64,000 bases of DNA from Trematomus loennbergii (lineage: Eukaryota; Chordata; Actinopteri; Perciformes; Nototheniidae): assembly GCA_012861695.1 (NCBI GenBank), contig JAAOOA010000127.1:20905524-20969523 (forward strand). The letters are read 5' to 3'. Positions within the stretch are counted from its first letter, which is position 1. Each line of letters begins with the position of its first letter. Shown here piece after piece: positions 50,101 to 59,329 of this stretch. A model generated the notes under the pieces. The model saw only the letters and a program-made list of their open reading frames with translations. It made no database searches and was not told where the DNA came from. Position numbers and translations under genes: made by a program.

Positions 50101-53100
50101 CATGGCAATAATCGCCTTTAACAGACAATTTGGTCAATGTAAAGATTAGCAGGGTTGACCAATACTGTTTAGAAAGACAAAATGCTTAGTAATGTAATAT
50201 ATCTATTATTGTGAATATTTCTTGACGCATTACATCTGAAATACAATATTAAAATTAGGGATGTCACATTACCACATTAATGCTCCCGATGTTTTAGAGC
50301 AGGGCTATTCAATTGGCGATCCGGCCCCGGGGTGATATTTACTGGCCCTTTGAGTATAATGTTAAAAAGTCATCAATTTTTTTTTTTTTTTTGTGCCATA
50401 GTGCCTTTATTCCAGAGAGGGTGTTACATTGAGAGATAGAGGGGTAGACAATGCCTGAAAACTTCGACGGGCTCGGGTTTCGAACCCACCTACTATACTG
50501 TAGTGACAACTCCTGTCATTGATTGCATCTCTGCATGAATGATTAGATCATTTCACCTAAATGAAATCAAATGAAACATGTAGGCCTACTGAGTTCTGAA
50601 CTTGCCATTTAGATCTATAAAGGCCTTGGGGCTATGTTGTTTGATTGAATTAAACACAATATATGCACTCCACTATGCTGTTGTAGTATTTACTGTATCT
50701 GAAGCTCTTAAATATGATTGTCATATTTCAAGCCATCTTTTTCCCGGCCCCTTGCTTTGGATCATTTTCATCAACCGGCCCCCATTCCAAACTAATTGAA
50801 TAGCCCTGTTTTAGAGTGTCGGGAAGTTGTCGAACTTCCCGGCAACAATTCAGAAATCATGTTGTATTAAAGTGAAAAACCCTCTTACCACTTGCATTTC
50901 TTTATTATAACCGCACATGTATTTGTTTTATCTCCCCCCAAACATTCCAAGTAAATACTAATATTTAAATTAATGTGGTTAAACACAGATTATTAATGTG
51001 ATTAATCACAGATTATTATTGTGATCACCACAATTACATTTTTGAATCTATGTACAGCACTAATCAGAATATAATATGTGGATATTTTACTTCCCATCCT
51101 TATTCTGGGCTCCGAGGAAGGGTTCATTTGGGGGTAACTGAACACAGGCCCACTTGGTTGGATTTGTTTATAAAGACTTTGTGTTTGTATCCTTCCAGGC
51201 TGACCTCTTTCGTGATGAAGTCCTTTGGCGGGGCAAAACCGTACATCTTTGTGGAAGACAAGCGCATTCAAGAAGCCCGGAGCTGGCTCTCCAAACTCCA
51301 GCGGCCTGACGGCTGCATCCAATCTGTGGGGAAACTCTTCCACAACGGCATGAAGGTGACGACATCAGTCTGAAACTTGGACATTTTAGCTGGGAATATA
51401 GGGTTTCACATCATCTGCCTTTAGTCGTTTAGAGCTCTGCATGGGTGATTTTCTTCCTGTAAGACATAAACCAGAGAATTAATTCATGTTGTCTCTGAGA
51501 GCTGTGTGCAGGGAGGGATGATAGCCCCAGGCCTGCCTGCAAGCAGCACACTCTAATAGCAGAGGAAATATCCCAAACTAATTATTTCTAGCCTATCCAA
51601 CTACAACATGTCATGAAGCCAACTAACACCAAAATAAATGAAAGATGTGTGGCATATGCCGGTACCTATGTTTTTTGGAAAGTAGTTGTATTGGATAAAA
51701 AGCTCTTAAAATAGATCATTCTCAATGTCAGCTGATGACTGTGTTGAGCGATGGATTATTGTCAGTCACACACACACACAGAGATTCCCATCTAGGAAGT
51801 TCTTCAGCATTAGCTGCTGAATACATGGCACATTCACCTTGTAACACCTTTAATACATTTTGAACATCTAACTTAATCATACACTTTAAATACCGTAACC
51901 CTTTGTCACTTTCATCACAAGAAGGGGGTACACTTTGGATGCAAATGAGATAAGGTTTGTTGTTATAAAGATCTGCAGCCCCGGTTTTCTTCTGGCCCAG
52001 TCAAATGTAATGTTGTAGATAGAAAAGGGTTTACTACGTTAAATAAAATAGTGTTGAGTGTAAAGAATCCCACACTGTTTAGTGCAGCTTTTGCAGGATC
52101 CTAGAAAATAAATATTGTATTCAACATAACCGCAATAGCAACTTGTGTGTACATGCATTTTTTAGTTCTTGAAGTTGCCAGTATTGACAGTGACATGAAT
52201 AAAAGTGTGTTTTCTGACTGTTCCTCCTGTGATGTTTCTAACAGGGAGGAGTGAGTGACGATGTGTCTCTGACGGCCTACATCACAGCTGCCATGCTGGA
52301 GCTCGACACAAACACCTTGGTGAGTCTCGGTCAGAACTCGAACTCTGATGAACTTTCACTGTTGCATTCCTGATTTTAAATGTTATCATATGATGTTCGT
52401 CTGATAAGTGCTTGTACTGCAACAATGATACATTTACTGTAAATATTCTGCAACCTGGATCCTTTAGATTAATTATTAAGTCAAACACTAACAATTGTTT
52501 TCATGCCCTGGTAAATATTAAAACGTTGGGCTATTTGCTCCCATAACTTCTCCTCTTTCAGACAATTTTGAGAGCAAAACATCCAAAATACACAGGTGTT
52601 TATTTGTGTATAACTTTGTATATTTCTTAGTGTGGATTTCTTTTTAATTCAACAAAAATGTGGCAACTTGTCATTAAAAAGGAATATCTTATTGTAAATA
52701 ATTAACAGGGGAAAAAGTAAATGTTGATCTATTACTTAAAGTGTTACCCTAACACATGTAGTCTCACACAACATTTTTGGAATTTTACAAAAAATGCACT
52801 ATCATCAATATTGAGTGGATGTCATTGCTTTTCATCTTTCACTATTATCTTTCAGAGATGTGCACTTGTGTTCTTTTTGACTCTTCATCTTGAAATAGGC
52901 TGTGTTTGAATATTTCCGTTCAAATGACTTCAAATTCGTATACAAAATGAATATGGTTAATTGTTCAAATCAAATCAGGTTTTTTATGAAGCACATTTAA
53001 AAGCGATTTTTGGTCGAGCCAAAGTGCTGTGCATGTAATAAAAACACATTACTACAATCACAATAAAAGACAATAAATTACAACAGATATATAAAAAACA

Positions 53101-56100
53101 CAGGGAAAAGTCAGGAGTCGTGCTCCGCTCTGACTAGAAGGCCAGGGAGAAGAAGTGTGTCTTAAGAGTAGATTTAAAAACCCCTAGGGGGCAGAGTGTT
53201 CCAGAGCCTAGGGCCAGCTGCTGCGAAGGCTCAGTGATTGTTGTGGTTGATACTCGGTGATTGTTGTGGTTGATACTCGGTGATTGTTGTGGTTGATACT
53301 CTGTGATTGTTGTGGTTGATACTCGGTGATTGTTGTGGTTGATACAGTTCTCTCCCTCCTTTATATTCTGCTGCTCATTGTTTCCTCTGTGTGGGTGCTG
53401 GGTGTGTGACAGGACCCCGTGGTGCAGAGGTGCCTGAGCTGTCTGAAGGCATCAGTGGACTCCGAGCTAGAAGAAAACCTGTACACCACCGCGCTGCTGT
53501 CCTACACCTTCACTCTGGCTGGAGACGAGGAGATGAGGATCAAACTCATCACTTACCTGAACCAGAAGTCCAACACGCAGGGTAAGACGGTGGAATCGGC
53601 AACATCTGAACCTCCGTTTTTCTCCTTAATCTAAGTTAATGCTAGACCTCTGACAACACTGTCTCATTGATAAATGTTTTACTAAAGCTGAATTTGTAGC
53701 ATGACATAGTATTAAAAAAAACTGCGAAGTTCAAATAGTATTCAGAATTAAATATTGAAAGAAATCAGCATAACTGTTAAAATGGAAGTGCTGAAGGAAG
53801 TAGATGTTGTAGTGTAAGCCTTGAACACATTCATATTTCTCTTTAACTACTTTAATATTCCTTTACGTCAGATTGCAAGTCATTGTTAAACGTAAGTGAC
53901 ATTTTAGTTAAAGTGGAAAGCCTGAACTCTGTGAAAGCAGTTTTTTCAAGCAATGAAGGCAGTTGAAAAGAAATAAACTGTTAAAAATGAAATGTTGGAA
54001 TAATAGATTTCTTTTTTGTCAGGATATTGTTGTTTTAATACGGATTCTAGCCATAAGAGCCAATAAGACTGAACAGATAAGCGCAGATTAAAATGCATTT
54101 GTAGTCACAAGAAAGACATAGAATAGACAATATAGCTTCTGTTTGAAGTGCAACGAGAAATCAGAACTCACCTTGAAGAAAACATGAATGCTTTTAGTTT
54201 TTAGAACATGCAGTTCAGCCTCCATTAAGGATTATCCACCTTCATTTAAAAACATTGCCAAATGACGATTAAAAGTTATTTTACAAAACCTAGCACACCG
54301 AGCTAGTGCACAGGGTCGGTCATTGTTTACCTTCTAAAGGATGAATCCACTGTTCTGATTGACAGGCGGCTCCCGTCACTGGGAGAGAGCCGGGGCTTCT
54401 GGGAAAGGCCTGGACTCTCTGGAGGTGGAGATGACCTCCTACGTCCTGCTGGCTCTGCTCTCCGGTCCGGCCCTGCCAGACTTCGGCCTGGGTTACTCCT
54501 CCAGCATCGTGCGCTGGCTGGTCCAGCAGCAGAACCCGTACGGGGGCTTCTCTTCCACACAGGTAACACACATCACACACAGGTGGCTTATGGGAAAACT
54601 CTTCTTAGTGACACCTGGCGTAGCAACGTAAAAATCAGCTGCTGTCTAGAGAGAGTTAATTGAGGCAACAATTGCATACAAAAATAGTAATTAGTATATT
54701 AATCCTGCTAAAATCTGTTAATGCTTGCAATGATGGCACCCTCCTAATGAGTGAGCACCACTCAACTATAAAACACATACGGAACGTAAAACACCCACAG
54801 ACCAGGTACCCGTTATAAAACCCTAGACATATACTCCGAGGGGTTTCTCAAAATGTTGACCTGATGGCAGGTACTTTTACTTTACCTGAGTTTTCTACTC
54901 TACTATTTTTTGGAAGCAGACGTGGTACTTTTTACTCCTCTCTTTATCTGACAGCTTAAGTTACTATATTATAAGCTAATATAGGTTAAGATATTCAGCA
55001 GCAGTATACAAAATGATTACTATCAGTTACCATTTAACACCTTGGATACAAAAATATTGGGATCAAAATATACTTAAAGGAAACCTATCATGCTATATTT
55101 AAATGATATATTGTAAGGCCATACCTATATAAGGTATATTTATACGTTTCTGTTTTCAAAATACCAAACAGATCATGCATTTTAGCCATGCCTCATTTCA
55201 TGCTCTGTGTTGTTTGCTGTCTACGGGTCTGATTCTGCTGACCACGCCCCCCTGCAGGAGAGGGGAGACGTGCTCTGATCAGCTGCTGGGCTGTCAGAAG
55301 AGGGGGAGAAAAAGAGATCTCCGTGTTTTATTATATAGAGTCGTTATTCATTTGTTTTAAAGCTCAATAAATAACAAAGAAGACCTTTGACCGGCACTTT
55401 TCTAATTTTGTCCGGAAGATTTAAACTTTAATGGACATCTTGACCGGCGAAAGAACTGAAACTCTGCCGCACGGTCCCCTCGTTCCTTGGAAGAGGCGGA
55501 GAGGTGGGTGTTTGTCATCTGCTGGTGAACTAACCGGAGAGAATTATAGTGCTTGCCTCGACGGGGAGGGATTGCATTGCATTAAAGCAGCGGGAGCAAA
55601 CGCTTGCCTCGGGGAGGGAGAAAAATAAAGCCACAGCGGAGAATAAACAGAAGGGTAACCATGGTAACCAAGTCTTCTTCGCTGCTTTTGTGGCAGACTA
55701 CAGCGCCACTTACAGGCGTGGCATATGTACTACAGCGTCTCCAGCACTTTCGAACGGCAATGGCCGTGGCTGTCTCCTCCTGATTGGTGGAGTTGGCCCA
55801 ATAGCCGTAGCGCCACTTTCCTGACGTCAGTAAAGTGTTCAAATCTGGATCAGTTTTGATCAGATCCGTTGCAGCCCCTTTTTTAGAGATTTGGGTATGG
55901 AGGAAAATAGAGAGGGTTGTGTTTTCTGACACTTGGTGAGTTCCCTGGAACACCGGGGACACATATTCATGTATAAAAGACGTACAAAAGTGCATTTTGC
56001 ATGATAGGTCCCCTTTAAGTAAGATCTTGAATGCAGGACTTTTACTTGGAACAGAGTATTTTTACAATTGAGTATCACTGCTTTTACTTAGTATAAACAA

Positions 56101-59074
56101 CAACAAAAAGTATAAATTCTGAGTACCTCTTCCATTTCTGCCTGACAACCCCAGGTCAGTTTGTTTCTCTTTCCACAGACTCCAGAAAAACAAACACTTC
56201 ATCCTATAACTTCTTTTTTTTTAACATGTAATCCTGATGTAGTGTAGATCTCGATAAAAACATATTTTAAGGTTACATTTAAAACACCTTTAAACCAACA
56301 TTTCTGTTCCTCCTGTAACCCTTCCCTCAGGACACGGTGGTGGCCCTCCAGGCCCTGGCTAAGTACGGCGCGGCCACCTACAGCCCGGAGGGCAACACGG
56401 CGGTGACTGACCTCGCTGGGAGGCCTGAACACAGAGTTCAGGGTGGATCAGAGCAACAGGCTGCTGTACCAGGAGCAGAAGCTGAGCGAGGTCCCCGGAG
56501 AATACACCATCAGGGCCCAGGGCCAGAGCTGCGTCCTGGCACAGGTACGGGGCATGGGTGTATAAAGAGAACTGGATACTGCGTCGGAGGAGGGGCCTCC
56601 TTCATTCCTGTGAGCGTGGCGCATGGAGCCCAAATGGTCTGATGCTCTCGAGAGCAAAATGTCACAAATGACCCGTCATGCCCGCCTGTCGAGAGGAAAG
56701 TGCCCATATGTACGCTCATAGAGCATGCGCACTTGAGTTCTCCTTAAGCCCCGCCCCCGATCTCCCTCTCTCTGCTCAGTAGAATGGAGAGAGAAAATCA
56801 AACTGAATTCAGGTTTTAGCGCATTTTACACATTTTAAAACCCTAATGATTCAAATAGGGGCTATAAAGTGTTCATACTGGTTTGTTTTTTATTTATTTT
56901 TAAATGATCCGCTGATTTACAGACATCTCTTTCCCAATGTAAGTCAATGGGGAAAAGTAATATTGGGCCCAATGATGCAGAAGTTGTAGAACCACAGTTT
57001 GGCCACTACGAATATTTGCATGAGCGTCCGGCGCACTAGGGTACTGGGGTCTTGGTACGGGGGGCCTCGAAGGACGAGAAAAAGAAGAGCCTCGCAACAC
57101 AAAGGGCTAAAATTGATGTAAACTAAGAAGTAAAAGCAGTATATGATATTGTAATGCTACAGATGTGTTTTTTTTTTTAAGTTACTGGAATATTTGATCA
57201 AAGCGTATTGTTCCTTTGTACTGTGTATTGACTGTGATGACCTGTCTCTCTCAGATTTCCATGCACTACAACATCCCCCCTCCCCCCGACTTCTCTGCCT
57301 TCAGCATCACCACCAACACCAAGACCAAGTGCAACATCAACAGGCCCCAGCTCATCCTCTTTGTGCATGTCAGGTACAGTGTGTGTGTGTTAGCTGTAAT
57401 AGAGATTGGAAACCTTTTAGTTTCAGTAATACAGTGAAGGAAATAATTTGATCCCTTGCCGATTTTGTAAATTCACCCACTTACAAGTAAATGAACAGTC
57501 TATCATTTTAATGGTAGGTTTATTTTTACTAATGAGACAGAATATCAAAAAAAATCCAGAAATGTATCCCCTTGCAACAAACAAGGATTCTGGCTCCCAC
57601 AGACCGCTTACAGAAGTCCTTTTCCTTTAAAAAAGATCCTAATATCAACTTGTTACCTGTATAAAAGACACCTGTCCACAGAATCAATCGATCAGATTCA
57701 AACCTCTCCACCACTGTATATGTTGGTACAAATATTCAATCATACCAAAAGAACATCTCAATGCTCCTTGAACTGTAAAAAACAAAAACTGTGAACAGTT
57801 AGTTATCGTGTGTGTGTGTGTGTGTAGGTACCAGGGCAGGAGAGAGGAAACCAACATGGTGATCATCAACATCAAGCTGCTGTCTGGATACATTCTGGAT
57901 AAGAGCTCCCTGGAGCTGGTCAGTTCTTCCACTGAATGGCACATATTTAGATACTTTAATACACATGTAGTCTGTGCAGTACTATCAGACTGTAAGACTG
58001 TAGCAAATTCATACTACATAGTATATTTTTATATTGGTGTATACTGATGGCTGTGTGTTCTGTGCTTATTTTTAGCTGAAGAGCGACCGCTCAGTGAAGC
58101 GTGTGGATCTGGACGAAGGATACATCAACATCTACTTAGACGGGGTAGGAAGCACCAACTGTGTGCCTCAGATATGCATGAATTAAGCCTTTATTTTGTA
58201 TCATTTATTTAAACCATTACGACCTGTGTGCAGAGCTTGTGATAAAGTCAATAGTAAAGTATGAGTTTGTTCTTTTGTGGTTGCAGTTGAAAAAGGATGA
58301 GACGCTGATATACAGTGTGACACTGGAGGAGGATGTTCCTGTCGGGAATCTGAAACCAGCTGTGGTCAAAGTCTACGATTACTACCAGACAAGTAAGAGC
58401 TTCATGGTTACTTAGTTTGTAATGTATGTGATGCTCAGTTTCTTTAAGTTAACTAAATGTACGGAAGCCCTGAGAGGCAAGATTTATCATTTATCATTTT
58501 TTCCCCTTGTGATCCAATTTATCATTTGGATTTATATTGTTTTTTTCCAAGCACTCTAAAAACAGGGAGCATATACCTGAAAGGAAACATGTCTGATTCA
58601 TATGGTTCACTTCCTGCCTCTTGAGCCCAAAATAAGAATAACAACACATCCTAAAAATGTTTTATCCTGGCCAACTTTTAATTTCACCTGGTAAGACTTC
58701 TGTCACAGATAAAATAAGAAATAGGAACTTAAAACATTTTCCTAGCAAAGGTTTTCCTAAGTCATAAAAACAGCAAAGGGAAAACAAATTAAACATTTTA
58801 TTACTAACTTCTCATGGCTTCCATACAACGTATTTCCTCCCTCGTATTACTCACCCTGTTTCTGATGTTTGTGTTGATATTTGCAGGTGATGAGGCGGTC
58901 ACTGAGTACAGCTCCCCCTGTGCAGAGTAAGTAACATTGTTAAGATCTGTGATGACTTCATTCTTACTGTTGTGCCTAGTGGAATTCAAAACTAGGGTTT
59001 CTGTAAGTGTCATATTGAAACGGTAAATGTGTGTAGTCCACAGGTAAATAACACACGTTTTCTCTTCCAGGTGA
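26107..59074 (+). CDS. a2m: Alpha-2-macroglobulin (secreted protease inhibitor), 36 exons
   Basis: Thirty-six exons on the + strand join into about 1442 residues (human A2M is about 1474). In order: signal peptide, macroglobulin domains with [10 protein letters not shown], a bait region before [11 protein letters not shown], the thioester motif PYGCGEQNM (Cys963, Gln966), and a C-terminal receptor-binding domain ending SPCAE. A2M traps proteases in plasma: bait cleavage triggers collapse, the thioester can bond the protease, and the complex is cleared by a receptor. All introns are GT-AG and the phases agree throughout, except that three exons (9, 12, 30) lack 1, 1 and 2 bases and shift frame. 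Restoring those gives exactly 1443 codons including the stop. Other exons are clean, so assembly error is likelier than a pseudogene. The + strand neighbour upstream is repeat sequence; downstream is a PHLDB gene in opposite orientation. It could be an A2M paralogue rather than the sole fish A2M. Confidence 0.93.
26570..28158. mobile_element. TTAA-flanked MITE (piggyBac-like), itself interrupted
   Basis: Terminal inverted repeats TTAAAGGTGGGGTAGGTA and TACCTACCCCACCTTTAA, including the TTAA target. An uninterrupted copy of about 387 bp lies at 62155-62541 in the opposite orientation. The extra 1.2 kb here is an hAT element. Confidence 0.85.
26672..27870. mobile_element. hAT-type element inside the MITE, about 1.2 kb
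   Basis: Perfect 8-bp duplications ATCTTAAG flank it at 26664-26671 and 27871-27878. Ends are (G)TAGAGATGGGCGAGTCC and, on the other strand at the right end, TAGAGATGGCAAATCC. The interior is full of GACTCG/CGAGTC motifs and a duplicated segment of about 125 bp (CAGCAGATCCAGAGATCCAG at about 27204 and 27338). A GATAGATA run plus TTTATTGATCCC LINE-type tail (27487-27600) is nested inside. No transposase codons. Confidence 0.88.
28557..30990. other. A2M intron 1, distal part, no recognised feature
   Basis: AT-rich sequence with no tandem array, no convincing coding sequence and no repeat I can name, up to the exon 2 acceptor CTGGCTGCAG. Confidence 0.5.
30991..36867 (+). CDS. a2m: A2M exons 2-8: first macroglobulin domains
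   Basis: Exons: 30991-31171, 32276-32432, 34362-34414, 34864-34884, 35337-35505, 35608-35692 and 36768-36867 (residues about 27-282). Landmarks are [47 protein letters not shown], then the seven-residue microexon [19 protein letters not shown], and [13 protein letters not shown]. These are the MG1-MG3 beta-sandwich domains that build the ring of the protease cage. Exon sizes, including the 21-nt microexon, follow the known A2M layout. Confidence 0.93.
31590..32235. mobile_element. Two related TTAA-type MITE fragments in A2M intron 2
   Basis: ACATGGTCCCCTGTTTTGCT followed by TTTTGGGGTTTTCCC, then near 31960 GAACCTGAAAATC, is one copy. TTTAAAGCGGCCAGATTATG at 31993 through CAAAAAGCATAATATGGGCC at 32212 is a second, in opposite orientation. 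Both belong to the common fish family whose ends read GGGCCTATTATGCT. A related copy starts at 46815 (TTAAAGGGTCCCTATTATGC). Confidence 0.55.
36960..37067 (+). CDS. a2m: A2M exon 9 with a 1-nt deletion
   Basis: Opens [18 protein letters not shown] and reaches a TGA at 37038-37040. From about 37027 another frame reads [13 protein letters not shown] and joins exon 10 (GVILTG) in phase. One missing base near 37025-37030 explains both. Splice sites are normal. Confidence 0.88.
37163..38169 (+). CDS. a2m: A2M exons 10-11
   Basis: Exons 37163-37272 ([20 protein letters not shown], ending GILFEGK) and 38014-38169 ([20 protein letters not shown], ending WKDNVNLQ), residues about 319-407. These belong to MG3-MG4. 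NETV offers a possible N-glycosylation site in the second exon. Confidence 0.93.
38884..39116 (+). CDS. a2m: A2M exon 12 with a 1-nt deletion
   Basis: Starts [18 protein letters not shown], then hits TAG at 38965-38967. The +1 frame from about 38940 reads [20 protein letters not shown] and continues to [10 protein letters not shown], in phase with exon 13. One base missing near 38937-38941 would restore the exon to 234 nt, 78 codons. Confidence 0.88.
39411..42093 (+). CDS. a2m: A2M exons 13-16: MG5-MG6 domains
   Basis: Exons 39411-39474, 39975-40120, 40229-40378 and 41917-42093 (residues about 486-664). Landmarks: [60 protein letters not shown] and [20 protein letters not shown]. The last exon ends DVYNIFK, immediately before the bait-bearing exons. 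Confidence 0.93.
41137..41500. mobile_element. TTAA-type MITE fragment in A2M intron 15
   Basis: Begins TTAAAGGTCCCATGACATGG, a known style of fish TTAA-element end, and continues through CTCATACAGCATCTCTGTAT. The right end was not found. CACACACACT runs and CTCACAGCCTGAG repeats follow at 41550-41690. Confidence 0.45.
42315..43699 (+). CDS. a2m: A2M exons 17-18: bait region
   Basis: Exon 17 (42315-42390) encodes [20 protein letters not shown] and WRYYE. Exon 18 (43552-43699) encodes the bait loop and then [17 protein letters not shown]. The bait is about 40 residues, with [18 protein letters not shown] followed by [13 protein letters not shown]. It offers aromatic, basic, acidic and Pro-Gly sites, so several protease classes could cut it, as expected for this trap. 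Bait loops are the fastest-evolving part of the family. The repeated PQxPGG motif comes from a short internal nucleotide repeat 45 nt apart. The donor is GTAATA at 43700. Confidence 0.88.
44729..48182 (+). CDS. a2m: A2M exons 19-23: MG7, CUB-flanking region
   Basis: Exons 44729-44954, 45246-45372, 46324-46445, 47310-47361 and 48099-48182 (residues about 739-942). Landmarks: [72 protein letters not shown] and [20 protein letters not shown]. The conserved [15 protein letters not shown] stretch follows the bait and marks the A2M subgroup rather than complement C3/C4/C5. There is no anaphylatoxin domain. Confidence 0.93.
46815..47200. mobile_element. TTAA-type MITE, left part, in A2M intron 21
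   Basis: TTAAAGGGTCCCTATTATGC then TCATTTTCATATTTGTATG is the signature left end of a widespread fish piggyBac-like MITE. The right end is unclear. Confidence 0.5.
47835..48030. repeat. Teleost interspersed repeat with tRNA-like right half
   Basis: CTTTTATCCAAAGCGACTTA followed by GGGTTTGAACCTGTGCTC and GCTCTAGCCACTGCGCCACA. This pairing recurs widely in fish genomes. GGTTTGAACC followed by a reversed A-box-like CCACTGCGCCAC suggests a SINE-like origin, which I infer only. Confidence 0.55.
48676..54562 (+). CDS. a2m: A2M exons 24-29: thioester domain
   Basis: Exons 48676-48852, 49204-49285, 51199-51355, 52245-52319, 53413-53581 and 54366-54562 (residues about 943-1228). The thioester Cys codon is at 48735-48737 and the Gln codon at 48744-48746 within PYGCGEQNM. 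Following helices read [58 protein letters not shown] and [16 protein letters not shown], an alpha-alpha toroid. All expected residues of the thioester are present, so the protein should be able to bond a trapped target. Confidence 0.95.
49290..50290. other. A2M intron 25, left part, no recognised feature
   Basis: AT-rich intron sequence. Nothing beyond short homopolymers and low-complexity AATAAT runs is visible. Confidence 0.45.
50300..50808. mobile_element. hAT-type MITE, 509 bp, in A2M intron 25
   Basis: Starts CAGGGCTATTCAATTGGCGA and ends CTAATTGAATAGCCCTG, with a perfect 8-bp duplication TTTTAGAG at 50292-50299 and 50809-50816. Inside, GGGTTTCGAACCCACC near 50477 is a palindromic tRNA-like motif. 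No coding sequence. Confidence 0.93.
53000..53230 (-). mobile_element. LINE C-terminal fragment in A2M intron 27
   Basis: The minus strand reads [15 protein letters not shown] before a stop, then further [14 protein letters not shown] residues in a shifted frame. This is the usual C-terminus of an L2-like reverse transcriptase, strongly 5'-truncated. Confidence 0.6.
53234..53345. repeat. 23-bp minisatellite, 4.9 copies
   Basis: GTGATTGTTGTGGTTGATAC followed by TCG repeats with one TCT variant. It sits about 70 bases before the A2M exon 28 acceptor, so copy-number change would alter intron 27 length. Confidence 0.93.
54848..56140. mobile_element. TACTTGAGTA-type repeat, second host copy, intron 29
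   Basis: Left part GGCAGGTACTTTTACTTTAC, right part TGAGTATCACTGCTTTTACT and GAGTACCTCTTCCATTTCTG. As in intron 1, a TTAA-flanked element is lodged in the middle. Confidence 0.6.
55074..56018. mobile_element. TTAA-flanked MITE-like element, 945 bp
   Basis: Ends TTAAAGGAAACCTATCATGC and GCATGATAGGTCCCCTTTAA are inverted repeats containing the TTAA target. The interior has a 137-residue minus-strand open frame (55582-55995) with no recognisable domain, not called as a gene. Confidence 0.8.
56331..56544 (+). CDS. a2m: A2M exon 30 with a 2-nt deletion
   Basis: Opens [20 protein letters not shown] with NTAVT, then loses frame near 56403-56408. The other frame reads [20 protein letters not shown] and ends GQSCVLAQ, in phase with exon 31. 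The sequence GTGACTGACC probably lacks one TG of a TGTG pair. The length is 214 nt against an expected 216. Confidence 0.88.
56558..57060. repeat. Interspersed repeat in A2M intron 30
   Basis: GTGTATAAAGAGAACTGGAT, TTAAGCCCCGCCCCCGATCT, CAAATAGGGGCTATAAAGTG and AAGTCAATGGGGAAAAGTA all recur in order at 61353-61730, a diverged copy. It starts 14 bases after the exon 30 donor. Confidence 0.75.
57255..59074 (+). CDS. a2m: A2M exons 31-36: receptor-binding domain and stop
   Basis: Exons 57255-57373, 57828-57918, 58076-58144, 58287-58392, 58887-58926 and 59071-59074 (residues about 1301-1442). Landmarks: [63 protein letters not shown] and EYSSPCAE. The Cys in TKCNIN and the Cys in SSPC match the disulphide of the A2M C-terminal domain. 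At the receptor-recognition helix, aligning with human LKPTVKMLE, the first Lys is kept (Lys1365) and the second is Glu1369. The last exon adds one codon base and TGA; another frame there would give DVINEL before TAA at 59091. Confidence 0.9.
57430..57770 (+). mobile_element. Tc1/mariner-like 5' end fragment, intron 31
   Basis: TACAGTGAAGGAAATAATTT then GATCCCTTGC is the left inverted terminus of a common fish Tc1-like family. Typical leader sequence follows (CTGGCTCCCACAGACC, AACCTCTCCACCA). The transposase is absent; only the 5' leader remains. Confidence 0.75.
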
Positions 59075-59275
59075 CGTCATCAACGAGCTGTAACTCACTT
59101 GGCAGAATCAATGCGTCGGAGAAAGAAACTTCTAGATTTCATTTTTTTCTTAGACTGTCTTCATTTGTTTTTACTCCTTTTTATTTTATTTTTTGTTTCT
59201 ACTTGCCGATCCATTGTCCTGTAACTGTTGTTAATGAAGCAATAATCAGTCTCTCCTGGACACTGGAACCTACAC

Positions 59276-59281
59276 ATTAAA
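59276..59281 (+). promoter_or_regulatory. a2m: Poly(A) signal of A2M
   Basis: ATTAAA about 200 bases after the stop codon, in a T-rich 3' UTR without open frame. It is the only good variant hexamer before the repeat region that begins at about 59330. Confidence 0.6.
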
Positions 59282-59329
59282 ACCCGCTGAGGTGAAGAAA
59301 AGCAGACGAGATATTGTGTAACAGTTCTG

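Noticed and set aside
55582..55995. 137-residue minus-strand frame in A2M intron 29
   Set aside because: Lies wholly within the TTAA-flanked element, no recognised domain, no splice context.
26107..59074. Complement C3/C4/C5 instead of A2M
   Set aside because: No anaphylatoxin domain or tetra-Arg processing site. The bait region, [11 protein letters not shown] and A2M-type short C-terminal domain are present.
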